Positions 42,951 to 52,169 are shown, counted from the stretch's first letter. The stretch: 64,000 bases of DNA from Paenibacillus glacialis (GCF_001637205.1 NZ_LVJH01000024.1:1-64000), one strand, 5' to 3'. A program made the numbers and translations. Notes: generated by a model from the sequence alone, not told the origin.

Positions 42951-43735
42951 GATGGTTCCCCCTTTGTTGCCGATTCGGATTCGATCAAGAATTGCAACTC
43001 GTAATGCAACCCGTTCTTGCTAAATAACGATAAATAGGATCTTTCAACAAGGATAAGGGGGCCAGCTATGGTATATGATTGCGCAGCAGCATAGTCGTAC
43101 AACTGTTCAATCATTTGTTCGAGCTCATCATCTTCATGAATTAGGCTCTGCATGGAAAGATAATTGCCTCCAGGTAAAGAAAAATCGCCAGGTCCTTGAG
43201 TTTCTAAGCATAAGGTAATTGTGCTCGAACGATCATATACATAATGAATGTCCGATTCGAACAAGTTCGGAACGCGCTTCGCTTGTTCAGCCAATAGTTT
43301 GGCATTAACCTTAGTGTTTGAATTCATTTCAATCCAACGTTCAAAATAGGTGGTGTCTCGCCGCTTTATTTGATAGTGGTTGGACTGCGAATTAAAGTTC
43401 TGCTGTTCATGCAATACTTTTTTGATGAAATGCTGAAGCTCTTTGAGCCGGAGCAACTCCGCATCCACTTCCCGCAAGGAATGATGAAGAAGCTGTTGAT
43501 ATTGATCCGCAGAATAGGAGGTCATACAATCATTTATGGACTGAACAGACATTCCCAGCTTGCGAAGCAATAGAATATGTGCAAGCTGGTATACTTGCCC
43601 GATGCCGTACATTCTATACTGATTGTTATCTGTGTAAGCGGGCCCAAGAACACCTTTCTCTTCAAAATAACGAATTTGATGAACAGAAACGTTCATAAGC
43701 TTGGCTAATTCACTAATCGTAATTTCACTTTTCAT
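42947..43735 (-). CDS. MerR-family regulator with a C-terminal effector domain
   Basis: ATG 43735 has TAGGAGTG upstream; the GTG at 43744 is less likely. The MerR DNA-binding part is clear (ITISELAKLMNVSVHQIRYFEEKGVLGP). A dimerisation helix follows (AELLRLKELQHFIKKVLHEQ), then a C-terminal domain with LLVERSYLSLF-type strands that may bind a small drug, as in BmrR-type regulators. Its own promoter has the MerR architecture, so autoregulation of the MerR-GNAT operon is likely. Confidence 0.85.
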   Translation of the reverse strand: MKSEITISELAKLMNVSVHQIRYFEEKGVLGPAYTDNNQYRMYGIGQVYQLAHILLLRKLGMSVQSINDCMTSYSADQYQQLLHHSLREVDAELLRLKELQHFIKKVLHEQQNFNSQSNHYQIKRRDTTYFERWIEMNSNTKVNAKLLAEQAKRVPNLFESDIHYVYDRSSTITLCLETQGPGDFSLPGGNYLSMQSLIHEDDELEQMIEQLYDYAAAQSYTIAGPLILVERSYLSLFSKNGLHYELQFLIESESATKGEPS

Positions 43736-43772
43736 AAAGTTCACTCCTAAGGATAAGGCTTGGAATATCTTA

Positions 43773-43803
43773 ACGATACACCTTAGGTCAGACCTAAGGT
43801 CAA
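43773..43803 (-). promoter_or_regulatory. MerR-type promoter with 19-bp spacer
   Basis: On the minus strand TTGACC (43803-43798), a 19-bp spacer and TATCGT (43778-43773) form the overlong promoter that MerR proteins activate by twisting. The spacer is filled by a 20-plus-bp palindrome, ACCTTAGGTCTGACCTAAGG. This is the canonical MerR operator position. Confidence 0.85.
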
Positions 43804-43866
43804 GTGTTTGTGTTAAAATTATTTATATAATTTTGCGTGGAATTATTTTTATAAGGAGGCAAAGAA

Positions 43867-44385
43867 ATGAATATCATAGTAGTAGAATATGATCCAAATT
43901 GGAAAAACGAATATCTAAAAGAAGAACATGCAATAAAGGAGATTCTCCATGGTGTATTTGTGAATAGTTTTCATGTCGGGAGTACTTCTGTTCCAAATTT
44001 AAAAGCAAAACCGATCATTGACATTTTGCTTGTAGTTAACGACATCAATGAATTAGATGCTTACTCTGTACAATTTGAAAATCTTGGATATGAGGTTATG
44101 GGCGAATTTGGAATTAAAGGAAGGAGATACTTCCGTAAGGGTGGAGACAATCGCACTCATCAAATTCATGCTTTCCAGTATGATAATATTCAAGAAATCG
44201 AAAGGCACCTATCGTTCAGAGATTATCTTCGCCAAAGCCCAGAAATATGTAAGGAATACGGAGAATTAAAAAGAAAGCTTGCAGACCAATATCCAACTGA
44301 CATTGATGGATATGGTGACGGTAAAGATGATTTTGTCAAAAAAATAGAAAAAGAAGCCCTGAAATGGCATTGGACTACTCGCTGA
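43867..44385 (+). CDS. GrpB family protein (UPF0157, nucleotidyltransferase-like)
   Basis: The start MNIIVVEYDPNWKNEYLKEE, the FHVGSTSVPNLKAKPIIDIL active-site-like segment and the EYGELKRKLADQYP segment are diagnostic of GrpB/UPF0157. The GSTSVPNLKAKPIIDI block resembles the nucleotidyltransferase GS-D motif, but the reaction is unknown. AAGGAGGCAAAGAA precedes the start. A degraded second copy of its first codons lies at 56068. Confidence 0.88.
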   Translation: MNIIVVEYDPNWKNEYLKEEHAIKEILHGVFVNSFHVGSTSVPNLKAKPIIDILLVVNDINELDAYSVQFENLGYEVMGEFGIKGRRYFRKGGDNRTHQIHAFQYDNIQEIERHLSFRDYLRQSPEICKEYGELKRKLADQYPTDIDGYGDGKDDFVKKIEKEALKWHWTTR

Positions 44386-44420
44386 AATCAAACATCGTTA
44401 TTGGGCGCTTTAATTGAATA

Positions 44421-44459
44421 AAAGGAGGACACATATAGTCATAATATGTGTTCTCCTTT
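44421..44459. terminator. Bidirectional terminator between GrpB and ABC genes
   Basis: AAAGGAGGACACATAT pairs with ATATGTGTTCTCCTTT, a 16-bp stem with one wobble pair and a 7-base loop. It serves the convergent GrpB and ABC transporter genes. Confidence 0.8.
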
Positions 44460-44496
44460 ATTCATGCCAGGTAGGCGGCTTAGCTTTTAAAGAATG

Positions 44497-46869
44497 CTAT
44501 TCGCTTCGAAGTGCAACAACTGGATCTTTCTTTGCAGCCATTCTTGATGGAATAAATCCAGCAATTAAGGTGAGTATCATACTTCCGGCAACAAGCACTG
44601 CTGCATGAAGTGGGTTAAGATTTGCAACTCCAGAAATTCCTGCCAGATTAGATATAATGCTATTGATCGGTATTTGAAGCAGATATGAAAGACCTACCCC
44701 AATCATTCCTGCAGTAAATCCTATAATCAGCGTTTCCGCATTAAATACCCTTGAAATGTCTTTTTTACGTGCACCCACACTGCGAAGGATGCCGATTTCT
44801 TTGGTGCGCTCAATTACCGAAACATACGTTATGATGCCGATCATAATTGTGGAGACCAAGAGAGAAATAGCAGCAAATCCGGTCAAAACATAAGTTACGG
44901 TATCAAGTAGTGTTCCTGTTATGGAAGAAATCATTTCCGCCATATCAGAATAAATCAGTTGATCATCGTCTGATTTACCATCATTGTATTTATCAAGGTA
45001 TTCCTTTATCTTGTCTTTGCTTTCGTAATCTTTTGGATGAATATTGATACCCGTTGGAGTGGAATCAGCTCCAAGCATTATCAATGCATTATCCTTCGCC
45101 TTATTGTCTAAAGGGGTGCCAAGCATAACATCTTTATCCGAATCTTTTTGGGCGGTTGCAATTTCGCTCTTTTGCGCATCTTCAACTACAGCTGCGGTGA
45201 GAGCCGTGGTATATGCAATACCCGGTGACAAATAGCTGCTTGACACATCCTGTTTGGAACGCAGAATGCCGGTAATCGTGAGTTTTGTTCCAGTATTACT
45301 GTCATATAGCTTTTCATAATCTGTAGGCGCAGCCGCAGTGAATAAATCACCATTCCTAGTATAGTAATCATCATTCGGTATTACTTTTAAAATTGTTTTG
45401 CCAATAAAATCGGTCAGCTTATAATTTTCGGTATCCTCAGTAATACCAAGTTTTTCAAAAAATGCTTTGTCAATGCGGTTATATTTATCAATAACTAAAA
45501 CGACTTCGTTTTTTCCTGTAGGAATCCTGCTTCCTTCACCAATTAAATCATATTGAGATAAAATAAAGTCATTATTTTCAGGAAGCTCCTGCAAGTAGGT
45601 GCTATTGCTACCCATCATCATTCCCATTCCGCTTGGAGCTGAAGTTGTTTCAAACTTTACGGCTGTGTCTTGTCCTTTTGCCAACAAATTGATGTTTACT
45701 CCGTGCATATAGGAAATGTTGTTGACTGCATTAGGTAATTCAGTTTCAAGTTTTCCGATATAATTAAGATAATCTTCGGTAATGATATTTCTATGCTTTG
45801 TACTGTTTTTCTCACTGTCATAGGAGTACATAACGTTTTCATTCGGATATTCTGTATATCCTGCAGCATCATTATTTCCTTCAAGACCATCAGGACCACG
45901 TTCGGTCAAATCTATAATTTGCTCGCCTGTGCCGATGGTGATGGGAAAGCTGCTCAGTGTATCGGACTGCATACTGCTCATATAGGTAGACAGTCCGTTT
46001 GAAAGAGCCAAAACAAGCGCAACACCGATAATGCCAATGCTTCCTGCAAATGCTGTAATAAGCGTTCTGCCTCGTTTTGTCAGTAGATTTTTAAAGGAAA
46101 GCACCGTTGCTGTTATCAGTGACATGGAGGTTTTCTTAAACTTCTGTTCTTTGGGTGATTGTACGGATGCTTTTCCTGTTTCAGCTTCCACAATTGGATT
46201 ACTGTCCGACTGAACTTCACCGTCTAAAAAACGGATAATTCTGTCTGAATATTCCTCTGCCAGTTCACCGTTATGGGTCACCATGATGACAAGACGTGTT
46301 TTGGCCACTTCCCTTAAAATATCCATAACTTGAATACTGGTATGACTGTCAAGTGCTCCGGTCGGCTCATCCGCAAGGATAATATCGGGGTCGTTCACGA
46401 GCGCCCTTGCTATGGCAACACGCTGCATTTGACCGCCAGACAATTGATTTGGCGTCTTGTTCAAATGGTCTGCAAGCCCGACTTCTATTAGTGCCTGCTT
46501 CGCCCGTTGTTTTCTTTCGGAAGTTGATACGCCAGATAAAGTCATAGCGATTTCAACATTCTGCAATACCGTTTGATGTCCGATTAGATTATAGCTTTGA
46601 AATACAAAGCCTATAGAACGGTTACGGTAAGCATCCCAGTCACTGTTCTTATATTCTTTTGTGGACAAACCGTTTATTATTAAATCGCCACTATCATACT
46701 GGTCTAAACCGCCAATAATATTAAGAAGTGTGGTTTTACCACAGCCCGACGGACCGAGTATGGAAACAAGTTCATTTTCTCGAAATCCAAGTGATATACT
46801 TTTTAAGGCGGTAACTACTTCGCCGCTATTATATGTTTTTTTAATTTTCTCCAGTTTGAGTTTCAGCAT
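44497..46869 (-). CDS. One-piece MacB-type ABC transporter (ATPase fused to FtsX permease)
   Basis: ATG 46869 follows TGGAGGAATGTTT. Residues 1-230 are an ABC ATPase with Walker A GPSGCGKTT, signature LSGGQMQRVAIARAL and Walker B IILADEPTGALDS. Then come a membrane helix (about 265-290), a large extracytoplasmic domain of 300-plus residues and three C-terminal helices of the FtsX type (TYVSVIERTKEIGILRSVGARKK). Such mechanotransmission transporters act in antimicrobial-peptide resistance or lipoprotein handling, without pumping through the membrane. A divergent two-component system lies 151 bases away and probably controls it, as with BceAB/VraDE-type systems. Confidence 0.9.
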   Translation of the reverse strand: MLKLKLEKIKKTYNSGEVVTALKSISLGFRENELVSILGPSGCGKTTLLNIIGGLDQYDSGDLIINGLSTKEYKNSDWDAYRNRSIGFVFQSYNLIGHQTVLQNVEIAMTLSGVSTSERKQRAKQALIEVGLADHLNKTPNQLSGGQMQRVAIARALVNDPDIILADEPTGALDSHTSIQVMDILREVAKTRLVIMVTHNGELAEEYSDRIIRFLDGEVQSDSNPIVEAETGKASVQSPKEQKFKKTSMSLITATVLSFKNLLTKRGRTLITAFAGSIGIIGVALVLALSNGLSTYMSSMQSDTLSSFPITIGTGEQIIDLTERGPDGLEGNNDAAGYTEYPNENVMYSYDSEKNSTKHRNIITEDYLNYIGKLETELPNAVNNISYMHGVNINLLAKGQDTAVKFETTSAPSGMGMMMGSNSTYLQELPENNDFILSQYDLIGEGSRIPTGKNEVVLVIDKYNRIDKAFFEKLGITEDTENYKLTDFIGKTILKVIPNDDYYTRNGDLFTAAAPTDYEKLYDSNTGTKLTITGILRSKQDVSSSYLSPGIAYTTALTAAVVEDAQKSEIATAQKDSDKDVMLGTPLDNKAKDNALIMLGADSTPTGINIHPKDYESKDKIKEYLDKYNDGKSDDDQLIYSDMAEMISSITGTLLDTVTYVLTGFAAISLLVSTIMIGIITYVSVIERTKEIGILRSVGARKKDISRVFNAETLIIGFTAGMIGVGLSYLLQIPINSIISNLAGISGVANLNPLHAAVLVAGSMILTLIAGFIPSRMAAKKDPVVALRSE

Positions 46870-46914
46870 AAACATTCCTCCATTTTTTTGTGTGTACCAA
46901 TAGGGTAGCAGTGT

Positions 46915-46970
46915 AAAGTAAACTGAATATCAATTGGATGGAACAATACACTTGATTTTCAGTTTACTTT
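46915..46970. promoter_or_regulatory. Inverted repeat, candidate response-regulator site
   Basis: AAAGTAAACTGA (46915-46926) and its exact complement TCAGTTTACTTT (46959-46970) flank 32 bases in the divergent gap between the ABC transporter and its two-component system. The distance of four helical turns fits dimer binding by the OmpR-type regulator and would control both directions. Confidence 0.55.
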
Positions 46971-47019
46971 TTGATGGTAAAATTAATTAGCAATAATAAG
47001 GTAAATGGAGGCATTGAAT

Positions 47020-47694
47020 ATGCTGAAAATATTAGTCGTAGAAGATGATACTAACACCAGAAAGTTAATGTGTGCCGTTTTAAAACAGAACGGTTTTGAA
47101 ACATACTGGGCGGAGGACGGCATCATCGCACTTAATTTAATGGAACAGCAGCACTTTGATTTAGTAGTACTTGATTTAATGATGCCGAATATGGACGGCT
47201 ATGAATTAACGCGGCAACTCCGGCTTTCATGGGAGAATCTGCCCATCTTGATGGTTACAGCTAAGCAGGAGCCAAAGGACAAAAGGAAGGGTTTTCTTGT
47301 TGGTACGGATGATTATATGACAAAACCTGTAGATGAGGAGGAGATGGTACTTCGTATTAAGGCACTTCTTCGCAGAGCAAAGATTGCCAGTGAACATAAG
47401 CTAACAGTCGACAAGGTTGTACTTGATTATGATGCGCTCACTGTATCCCGTGAAGATAAGGTTATTGCACTGCCGCAAAAAGAGTTTTACCTATTATTTA
47501 AGCTGCTTTCTTATCCGAATATGATTTTTACCCGTCTTCAACTTATGGATGAGATTTGGGGAATGGAATCCGAAACCGATGACCACACACTTAATGTTCA
47601 TATAAACCGCTTGCGGGACAGATTTCGAGATTGGTCAGAGTTTGATATTGTTACAGTTCGGGGTCTTGGCTATAAGGCGGTGAAAAAAACATGA
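47020..47694 (+). CDS. OmpR-family response regulator linked to the ABC transporter
   Basis: ATG 47020 has TGGAGGCATTGAAT upstream; an in-frame ATG at 47005 overlaps that site. The receiver has Asp52 (LVVLDLMMPNMDG) and the TAKQE and MTKPVDEE motifs. The winged helix has LPQKEFYLLFKLLSYPNMIF and DDHTLNVHINRLRDRF. Its stop overlaps the kinase gene by four bases. A paralogue of the regulator at 27232. Confidence 0.9.
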   Translation: MLKILVVEDDTNTRKLMCAVLKQNGFETYWAEDGIIALNLMEQQHFDLVVLDLMMPNMDGYELTRQLRLSWENLPILMVTAKQEPKDKRKGFLVGTDDYMTKPVDEEEMVLRIKALLRRAKIASEHKLTVDKVVLDYDALTVSREDKVIALPQKEFYLLFKLLSYPNMIFTRLQLMDEIWGMESETDDHTLNVHINRLRDRFRDWSEFDIVTVRGLGYKAVKKT

Positions 47695-48758
47695 GAGAAT
47701 TTATTAAGAAGCGATTGAGTCTTGCTATAACATTGGTGATGTTTGTGTTCGGTGTTATGGTGTCAACATTTGTGCTGATTGGAGGAAGTGTCGTCTTATT
47801 ACAGCATATTGGCGTTATTTCTCTTTCTGGTCATTTTGCACAGAATTCGAGAGGAACCAATGGAAATCCTCTATTCCCGTTATTTATAACCTTTGGTCTC
47901 TGCATTTTGCTTGGAACTGCACTTACGGCCTTTCTCAGCAAAAAAGCGCTGAATCCCATCCGCAAGGTAATTGATGCCACACATAAAGTGGCCGGAGGAG
48001 ACTTTAGCGTTAAGGTAGATCTAAAAGGCATTGGAGAATTGGAAGAATTGTCTCAGAGCTTTAATAAAATGACACAAGAACTTTCGAGCATTGAAACACT
48101 GAGAAGCGATTTTGTCAACAACTTTTCCCATGAATTTAAAACACCTATCGTATCTTTACGTGGCTTTGCAAAACTGCTCAAAGAAAATAATCTTTCGGAC
48201 GAAGAACGACGGGAGTATCTTGACATTATCATAACGGAATCAGAGCGTTTAGCTGCACTTTCCACCAATGTTCTTACTTTGTCAAAATACGAGAACCTTG
48301 AAATTGTTGCGGATAAAGCCCCGTTCAGGCTGGATGAACAAATTAGAAAGTCTATCGTTTTAATGGAGCCCAAATGGTCTGCAAAAGAGATTACCGTAAA
48401 TGTGGACTTAGATAAGGTGATTTATAGCGGAAATGAAGATTTGACACAGCAGATATGGCTTAATCTTTTAGATAACGCCATTAAATTTTCCTATCAAGGT
48501 GGCTTTATAAATATTACCCTTGCTTATGAAAATGACAAGATTCGGTTTGTTATACAAGATGACGGACCTGGCATGGACGATCAGACTAAAGCTCATATTT
48601 TTGATAAATTTTATCAGGGCGATACTTCTCATTCCAAAACAGGATACGGACTTGGACTTCCACTTGTAAAACGCATAGTGGAACTTTGCGGCGGTGACGT
48701 TGGTGTTCAAAGTGAATCGGGTAAAGGCAGCATATTTACCGTTTTATTGCCTTTATAA
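47691..48758 (+). CDS. Sensor histidine kinase linked to the ABC transporter
   Basis: Two hydrophobic helices (about 12-38 and 62-82) lie close together, leaving an extracytoplasmic loop of only about 23 residues. It therefore probably cannot bind its signal alone, and may read the state of the partner ABC transporter, as intramembrane-sensing kinases do. HAMP is followed by HisKA with His147 (SHEFKTPIVSLRGF) and HATPase motifs (NLLDNAIKF, DDGPGMDD, GYGLGLPLVKR). It is translationally coupled to its regulator. Confidence 0.9.
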   Translation: MREFIKKRLSLAITLVMFVFGVMVSTFVLIGGSVVLLQHIGVISLSGHFAQNSRGTNGNPLFPLFITFGLCILLGTALTAFLSKKALNPIRKVIDATHKVAGGDFSVKVDLKGIGELEELSQSFNKMTQELSSIETLRSDFVNNFSHEFKTPIVSLRGFAKLLKENNLSDEERREYLDIIITESERLAALSTNVLTLSKYENLEIVADKAPFRLDEQIRKSIVLMEPKWSAKEITVNVDLDKVIYSGNEDLTQQIWLNLLDNAIKFSYQGGFINITLAYENDKIRFVIQDDGPGMDDQTKAHIFDKFYQGDTSHSKTGYGLGLPLVKRIVELCGGDVGVQSESGKGSIFTVLLPL

Positions 48759-48782
48759 AAGTTTGTTTTCATGAATAACAAA

Positions 48783-48809
48783 CAGTGGGGTAAATCATTT
48801 ACCCTACTG
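48783..48809 (+). terminator. Hairpin after the kinase gene
   Basis: CAGTGGGGTAAA and TTTACCCTACTG form a stem of about 11 bp with one mismatch and a 3-base loop, 25 bases after the kinase stop. A U-tract is absent, so its efficiency is uncertain. Confidence 0.55.
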
Positions 48810-48939
48810 CAGACAACTGTTTAAATACAATCCGAAAAGGGGGGCTGTACCTACACAAATCACTTTTTTGAGCGAAAGTTTTTCTTTCATTAAATAGGTG
48901 ATAACACAATGACCAAGACTGGTCCAAAATAATAGCTAT

Positions 48940-49033
48940 AATAGCCTCTCGGCATTCGCCGAGGCAGGCGGGGCAAGGATTTCCTTGCGCCACCTAATCT
49001 GCAATCCTCCCACTTTCGTAGGGGGATTTTTTT
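48940..49033 (+). ncRNA. Candidate structured RNA ending in a terminator
   Basis: Two strong local hairpins, CCTCTCGGCATTCGCCGAGG and GGCGGGGCAAGGA / TCCTTGCGCC, stand directly before a third, AATCCTCCC / GGGGGATT followed by seven T. There is no reading frame. The pattern is that of a small RNA or an attenuator leader, but I do not recognise a known family, and no gene follows closely in this direction. Confidence 0.4.
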
Positions 49034-49241
49034 ATGCATCCCTATTTCGATCTGGAAAAAATATGCTTAAAATGTGGCTGATTTCTCAAGAAAACACTTG
49101 ACAAACCCCGAAATTCTCCAAAATCGCGTGAAGGGGATGCCCTCACATAGCGCCTGAAAAGGATGCACAATCGCAACAATTGGACTTTAGCCCGCTCTCA
49201 AAATAGGCATAGTAAGATGAAATTTTTTTGTAACAAAGGTA

Positions 49242-49410
49242 TTGACATCATATAACTACAACTGTAGTATATAAGAAGTAGACTACAGTTGTAGTTTGTA
49301 TGATAATCATATGGGAGGAGCTATACAAAATGAACGGATTTTTGCATGTAACAATATGTTGACATTACCAAACTACAAATGTAGGATGGATTTATAACTA
49401 CATACGTAGT
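49242..49410 (+). promoter_or_regulatory. Two BlaI-controlled promoters with four BlaI-type operators
   Basis: Promoter 1: TTGACA 49242, 17 bp, TAGTAT 49265. Promoter 2: TTGACA 49359, 17 bp, TAGGAT 49382. Operators with the TACA/TGTA core lie at 49255-49268 (ACTACAACTGTAGT), 49282-49295, 49372-49385 and 49397-49410. In each promoter one covers the spacer and -10 box and one lies just after the start. This is classic BlaI/MecI repression. A 10-codon frame (49330-49362) with a GGGAGGAG site stands between them. Confidence 0.85.
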
Positions 49411-49439
49411 CTTATAAATTGACCTTGGAGGTTACATGT

Positions 49440-49850
49440 ATGAACCAAATACCAGCGGTTACGGATGCAGAGCTGGAAATTATGCGCGTGTTATGGGTAA
49501 ATCGGGATTGCCCTTCCAGCGAAGTCGTAAAGCAGATGGCAGAGAAAATGGGCTGGAGCCCAAACACAACGCGGACACTCCTGAATCGATTGGTGCAGAA
49601 GGAAGCAGCGGGGGCAAAGCTGGAAAAGGGTTCGAAGCGTACCCAGCTATTTTACCCCATCATCAGCGAGCAGGAATATCTACGGTCTGAAACCACATCT
49701 TTTGTGAAAAAGTTGTATGGAGGTGCATTAAAGCCAATGTTAGCCAATTTTTTAGAGGATAAAAAGCTGAATGCGCAGGAAATCGAGGATCTGAAGGCTT
49801 TATTTGACGAAAACTGCATAGACGGCGGGCCGGAAAAGAGAGATAGCTGA
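49440..49850 (+). CDS. blaI: BlaI/MecI-family transcriptional repressor
   Basis: ATG 49440 (MNQIPAVTDAELEIMRVLW) follows TTGGAGGTTACATGT. The winged helix (SSEVVKQMAEKMGWSPNTTRTLLNRLVQKEAAG) and C-terminal dimer helices (LANFLEDKKLNAQEIEDLKALF) are complete. It binds the four TACA-TGTA operators upstream, so it represses itself and the BlaR1-like gene that overlaps its stop. The signal protease would cleave it when wall damage or a beta-lactam is sensed. Confidence 0.92.
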   Translation: MNQIPAVTDAELEIMRVLWVNRDCPSSEVVKQMAEKMGWSPNTTRTLLNRLVQKEAAGAKLEKGSKRTQLFYPIISEQEYLRSETTSFVKKLYGGALKPMLANFLEDKKLNAQEIEDLKALFDENCIDGGPEKRDS

Positions 49851-51712
49851 TGGGTCCAACATTACATGCAAGCTTGTTATCGTTTTTTGGCTGGGTGATC
49901 CGCGGATCATTTATGGCCGGCACCCTGGTCCTACTTGTCCTGATCCTGCAGTTTCTATTAAAAAACAAGCTAGAAGCTAGATGGAAATATTTGATTTGGC
50001 TGCCTGTGGCGATTCGTCTGCTGCTTCCTTGGGCGCCGGAATCTTCGCTTAGCCTGTACAATGTTTTGTCTCTGGAGGCCATAGCGCCCGGAATTCATCA
50101 GAAGACCCAAGATCCTTCGGTTTTGAGGGAAGCGGGGAGAGCAAGTGAGGCGGCGGTTCATGGTGAACGCTATTTAAAACCGGAAACAAGCGAAATTTCG
50201 GGAATACCTGCTCTATCCCATGAATCGGGAACCGTGCAGGAGCGCGGCTTCTGGTGGAATAAGATCAAGCAACTGGGATTTACCAATGGGCTGATGCTGG
50301 TATGGTTTGCGGGGGTATTGTTTCTTGCTGCGAAAACGGTATACGACCAGCTTCGATTAAAGCGGGCCCTGCGTGCAGGTCGATCCATCGAAACGCCATT
50401 TTTATCGGCAGCGTTTCAAGAGACGAAGCAGCTATTGGGCATAAATCGTAAAGTTCGGTTTGTAGCATCGGAACGGATTCCTGGACCTGCCGTAGTCGGT
50501 TTTCGTGAACCTGCGGTCGTCATTTCGCCAAGACTGCTCGTCACGTTGCGGAAGAAGCAGCTTCAATATATTCTGGCGCATGAGTTCGCACATATTCAGC
50601 GGCGGGATGTGGCAGTGAATTGGGTGATACACATCATCCTTATTCTCCACTGGTTTAATCCATTGATATGGCTTGCCGCATATAAAGCAAGACAGGCCCA
50701 GGAGATGGCCTGCGATGCATGCGTGTTGGACCGGATGGGCCCGCAGCAAAATAGTGCATACGGACAAACCATTATTCATGTGCTGGAGCATTTTTCAGGC
50801 GGCAATCATCAACCGGGGCTTGCCGGCTTGTCCGCGACACATAAAGAAATGAAAAGGAGACTTATAATGATTAAACAATTCAACAAAAAATCCTATCGTC
50901 TGTCCATTTTGGGGTTGGGAATGATTCTCGCGCTTGGCAGCGTGACGTTGGTGAACGCTAAGGAAAGCAACGCCGCGAGCATACCGCAAAAGGCTTCCGT
51001 GCAAGCAGAGCAGGATTCAAAAGCTGCTGAGGCTACGCAAGATCAGCAGCAACCAGAGAAGAAGAAGATTCAGCTCGACCAAACGGTAGCCGCAAAGCTG
51101 CAAAAAGTGTTAAAGCAAGTAGCAGGGAAAGAGGTCAAGTTACAGGATGTTGGCGAGTTCAGTTATGATGCCGTCGAAACGGAGTTTGTGGAAGTTGAAT
51201 CGGTAGACGGAAAATTTGGAATCTTATTTGATACTAAAGACGTTAAGTATATAACTGTTAGCGAGAAGCTCCCACTCCATAAAATCAGTAAAAAGGATCA
51301 GGATAAGGCCCTTCAAGAGCTGAAAAAGCTGTATCCAAACATAACCTACGCATTTGACAAAGAAGTGATCATGTATCGATACTATGATGACAAGAATGCT
51401 AAATTAAGAGATCTTGTAACGTATGCCTTGACTGGAAAGAACTTTACCGTTCAACTAAGTAGCGACTTTTCGCAAAACAAAACTGATTTACGTGTAAGCC
51501 AGATAGTCATGGAATTTGACGACGCGAACGAAATTGAATCGCAAGTGCCAAAAACGGTCTTGAATCAAGACGCTAATTTCAAAGGGGCTACACTTAGAGA
51601 AGTGAAGTGGGATAATCAATCTAATAATTACCGCTTCGTCAATCACCACACGACCAAAAAGGGCACCTTGGTTGAAGAAACGGTAATAAGACCTACATTG
51701 GATGCCAAATAA
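49850..51712 (+). CDS. BlaR1-type M56 antirepressor metalloprotease with a novel C-terminal sensor
   Basis: Four membrane helices frame the M56 peptidase: HEFAHIQRRD (zinc HExxH) and the QEMACDACVL region. The protein continues through a fourth helix (SILGLGMILALGSVTLVNA) to an outer domain of about 250 residues. That domain lacks the penicillin-binding S-x-x-K of classical BlaR1 and is instead a charged, PepSY-like region (KLQKVLKQVAGKEVKLQDVGEF). It should therefore sense a signal other than beta-lactam acylation. Its start overlaps the BlaI stop. Confidence 0.85.
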   Translation: MGPTLHASLLSFFGWVIRGSFMAGTLVLLVLILQFLLKNKLEARWKYLIWLPVAIRLLLPWAPESSLSLYNVLSLEAIAPGIHQKTQDPSVLREAGRASEAAVHGERYLKPETSEISGIPALSHESGTVQERGFWWNKIKQLGFTNGLMLVWFAGVLFLAAKTVYDQLRLKRALRAGRSIETPFLSAAFQETKQLLGINRKVRFVASERIPGPAVVGFREPAVVISPRLLVTLRKKQLQYILAHEFAHIQRRDVAVNWVIHIILILHWFNPLIWLAAYKARQAQEMACDACVLDRMGPQQNSAYGQTIIHVLEHFSGGNHQPGLAGLSATHKEMKRRLIMIKQFNKKSYRLSILGLGMILALGSVTLVNAKESNAASIPQKASVQAEQDSKAAEATQDQQQPEKKKIQLDQTVAAKLQKVLKQVAGKEVKLQDVGEFSYDAVETEFVEVESVDGKFGILFDTKDVKYITVSEKLPLHKISKKDQDKALQELKKLYPNITYAFDKEVIMYRYYDDKNAKLRDLVTYALTGKNFTVQLSSDFSQNKTDLRVSQIVMEFDDANEIESQVPKTVLNQDANFKGATLREVKWDNQSNNYRFVNHHTTKKGTLVEETVIRPTLDAK

Positions 51713-51802
51713 AACGTGCTGTCCTTGACGTCTGGCTTAAAGCGGCAAACGGGGGGTGGAATTAGACGTTATAGATAACCAAAATGCGGAACGAAAATGT
51801 TC

Positions 51803-51855
51803 AGCGCTCACGTACTTTGTCGGTGCGAAAAATCACCGTCATTGTCGTGAGCGCT
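51803..51855. repeat. Nested inverted repeat in a gene-free stretch
   Basis: AGCGCTCACG (51803-51812) and CGTGAGCGCT (51846-51855) are exact complements, and CGGTG/CACCG nest inside. The surrounding 51713-52169 is GC-richer than its neighbours and has no coding frame I can support. It may be an old gene or element remnant. Confidence 0.4.
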
Positions 51856-52169
51856 TGTGTGTCAGGCACGCCAACAGCCCGAGAAGTCTAATGCCAATCG
51901 AGGGGGGGAGCGAAAAACGGCGGTTATCCCACCGTTCCCCGTTATCGGTCCATGTCCGCCATGACGCAGTCAATTTGCGCTTCTTCAAGCGGTTGGCAGC
52001 AACCGAACGGACCAGCGGCAATAATCCTCCGGCGGCTCACTACACGCGATGGCAATGAGTGTGAGCATCGAACCGCATATATTGCGAAAATCATAAAAAG
52101 GTACAACTTGACACATTGACAATTTCGAGGATATTATAGATACATCAAGTCTTTGAATGGGGTGTTACC

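Noticed and set aside
51756..52058. 100-codon frame in the gap after the BlaR1-like gene
   Set aside because: No ribosome binding site, Arg/His-rich composition typical of GC-rich noncoding frames, and a nested inverted repeat inside it.
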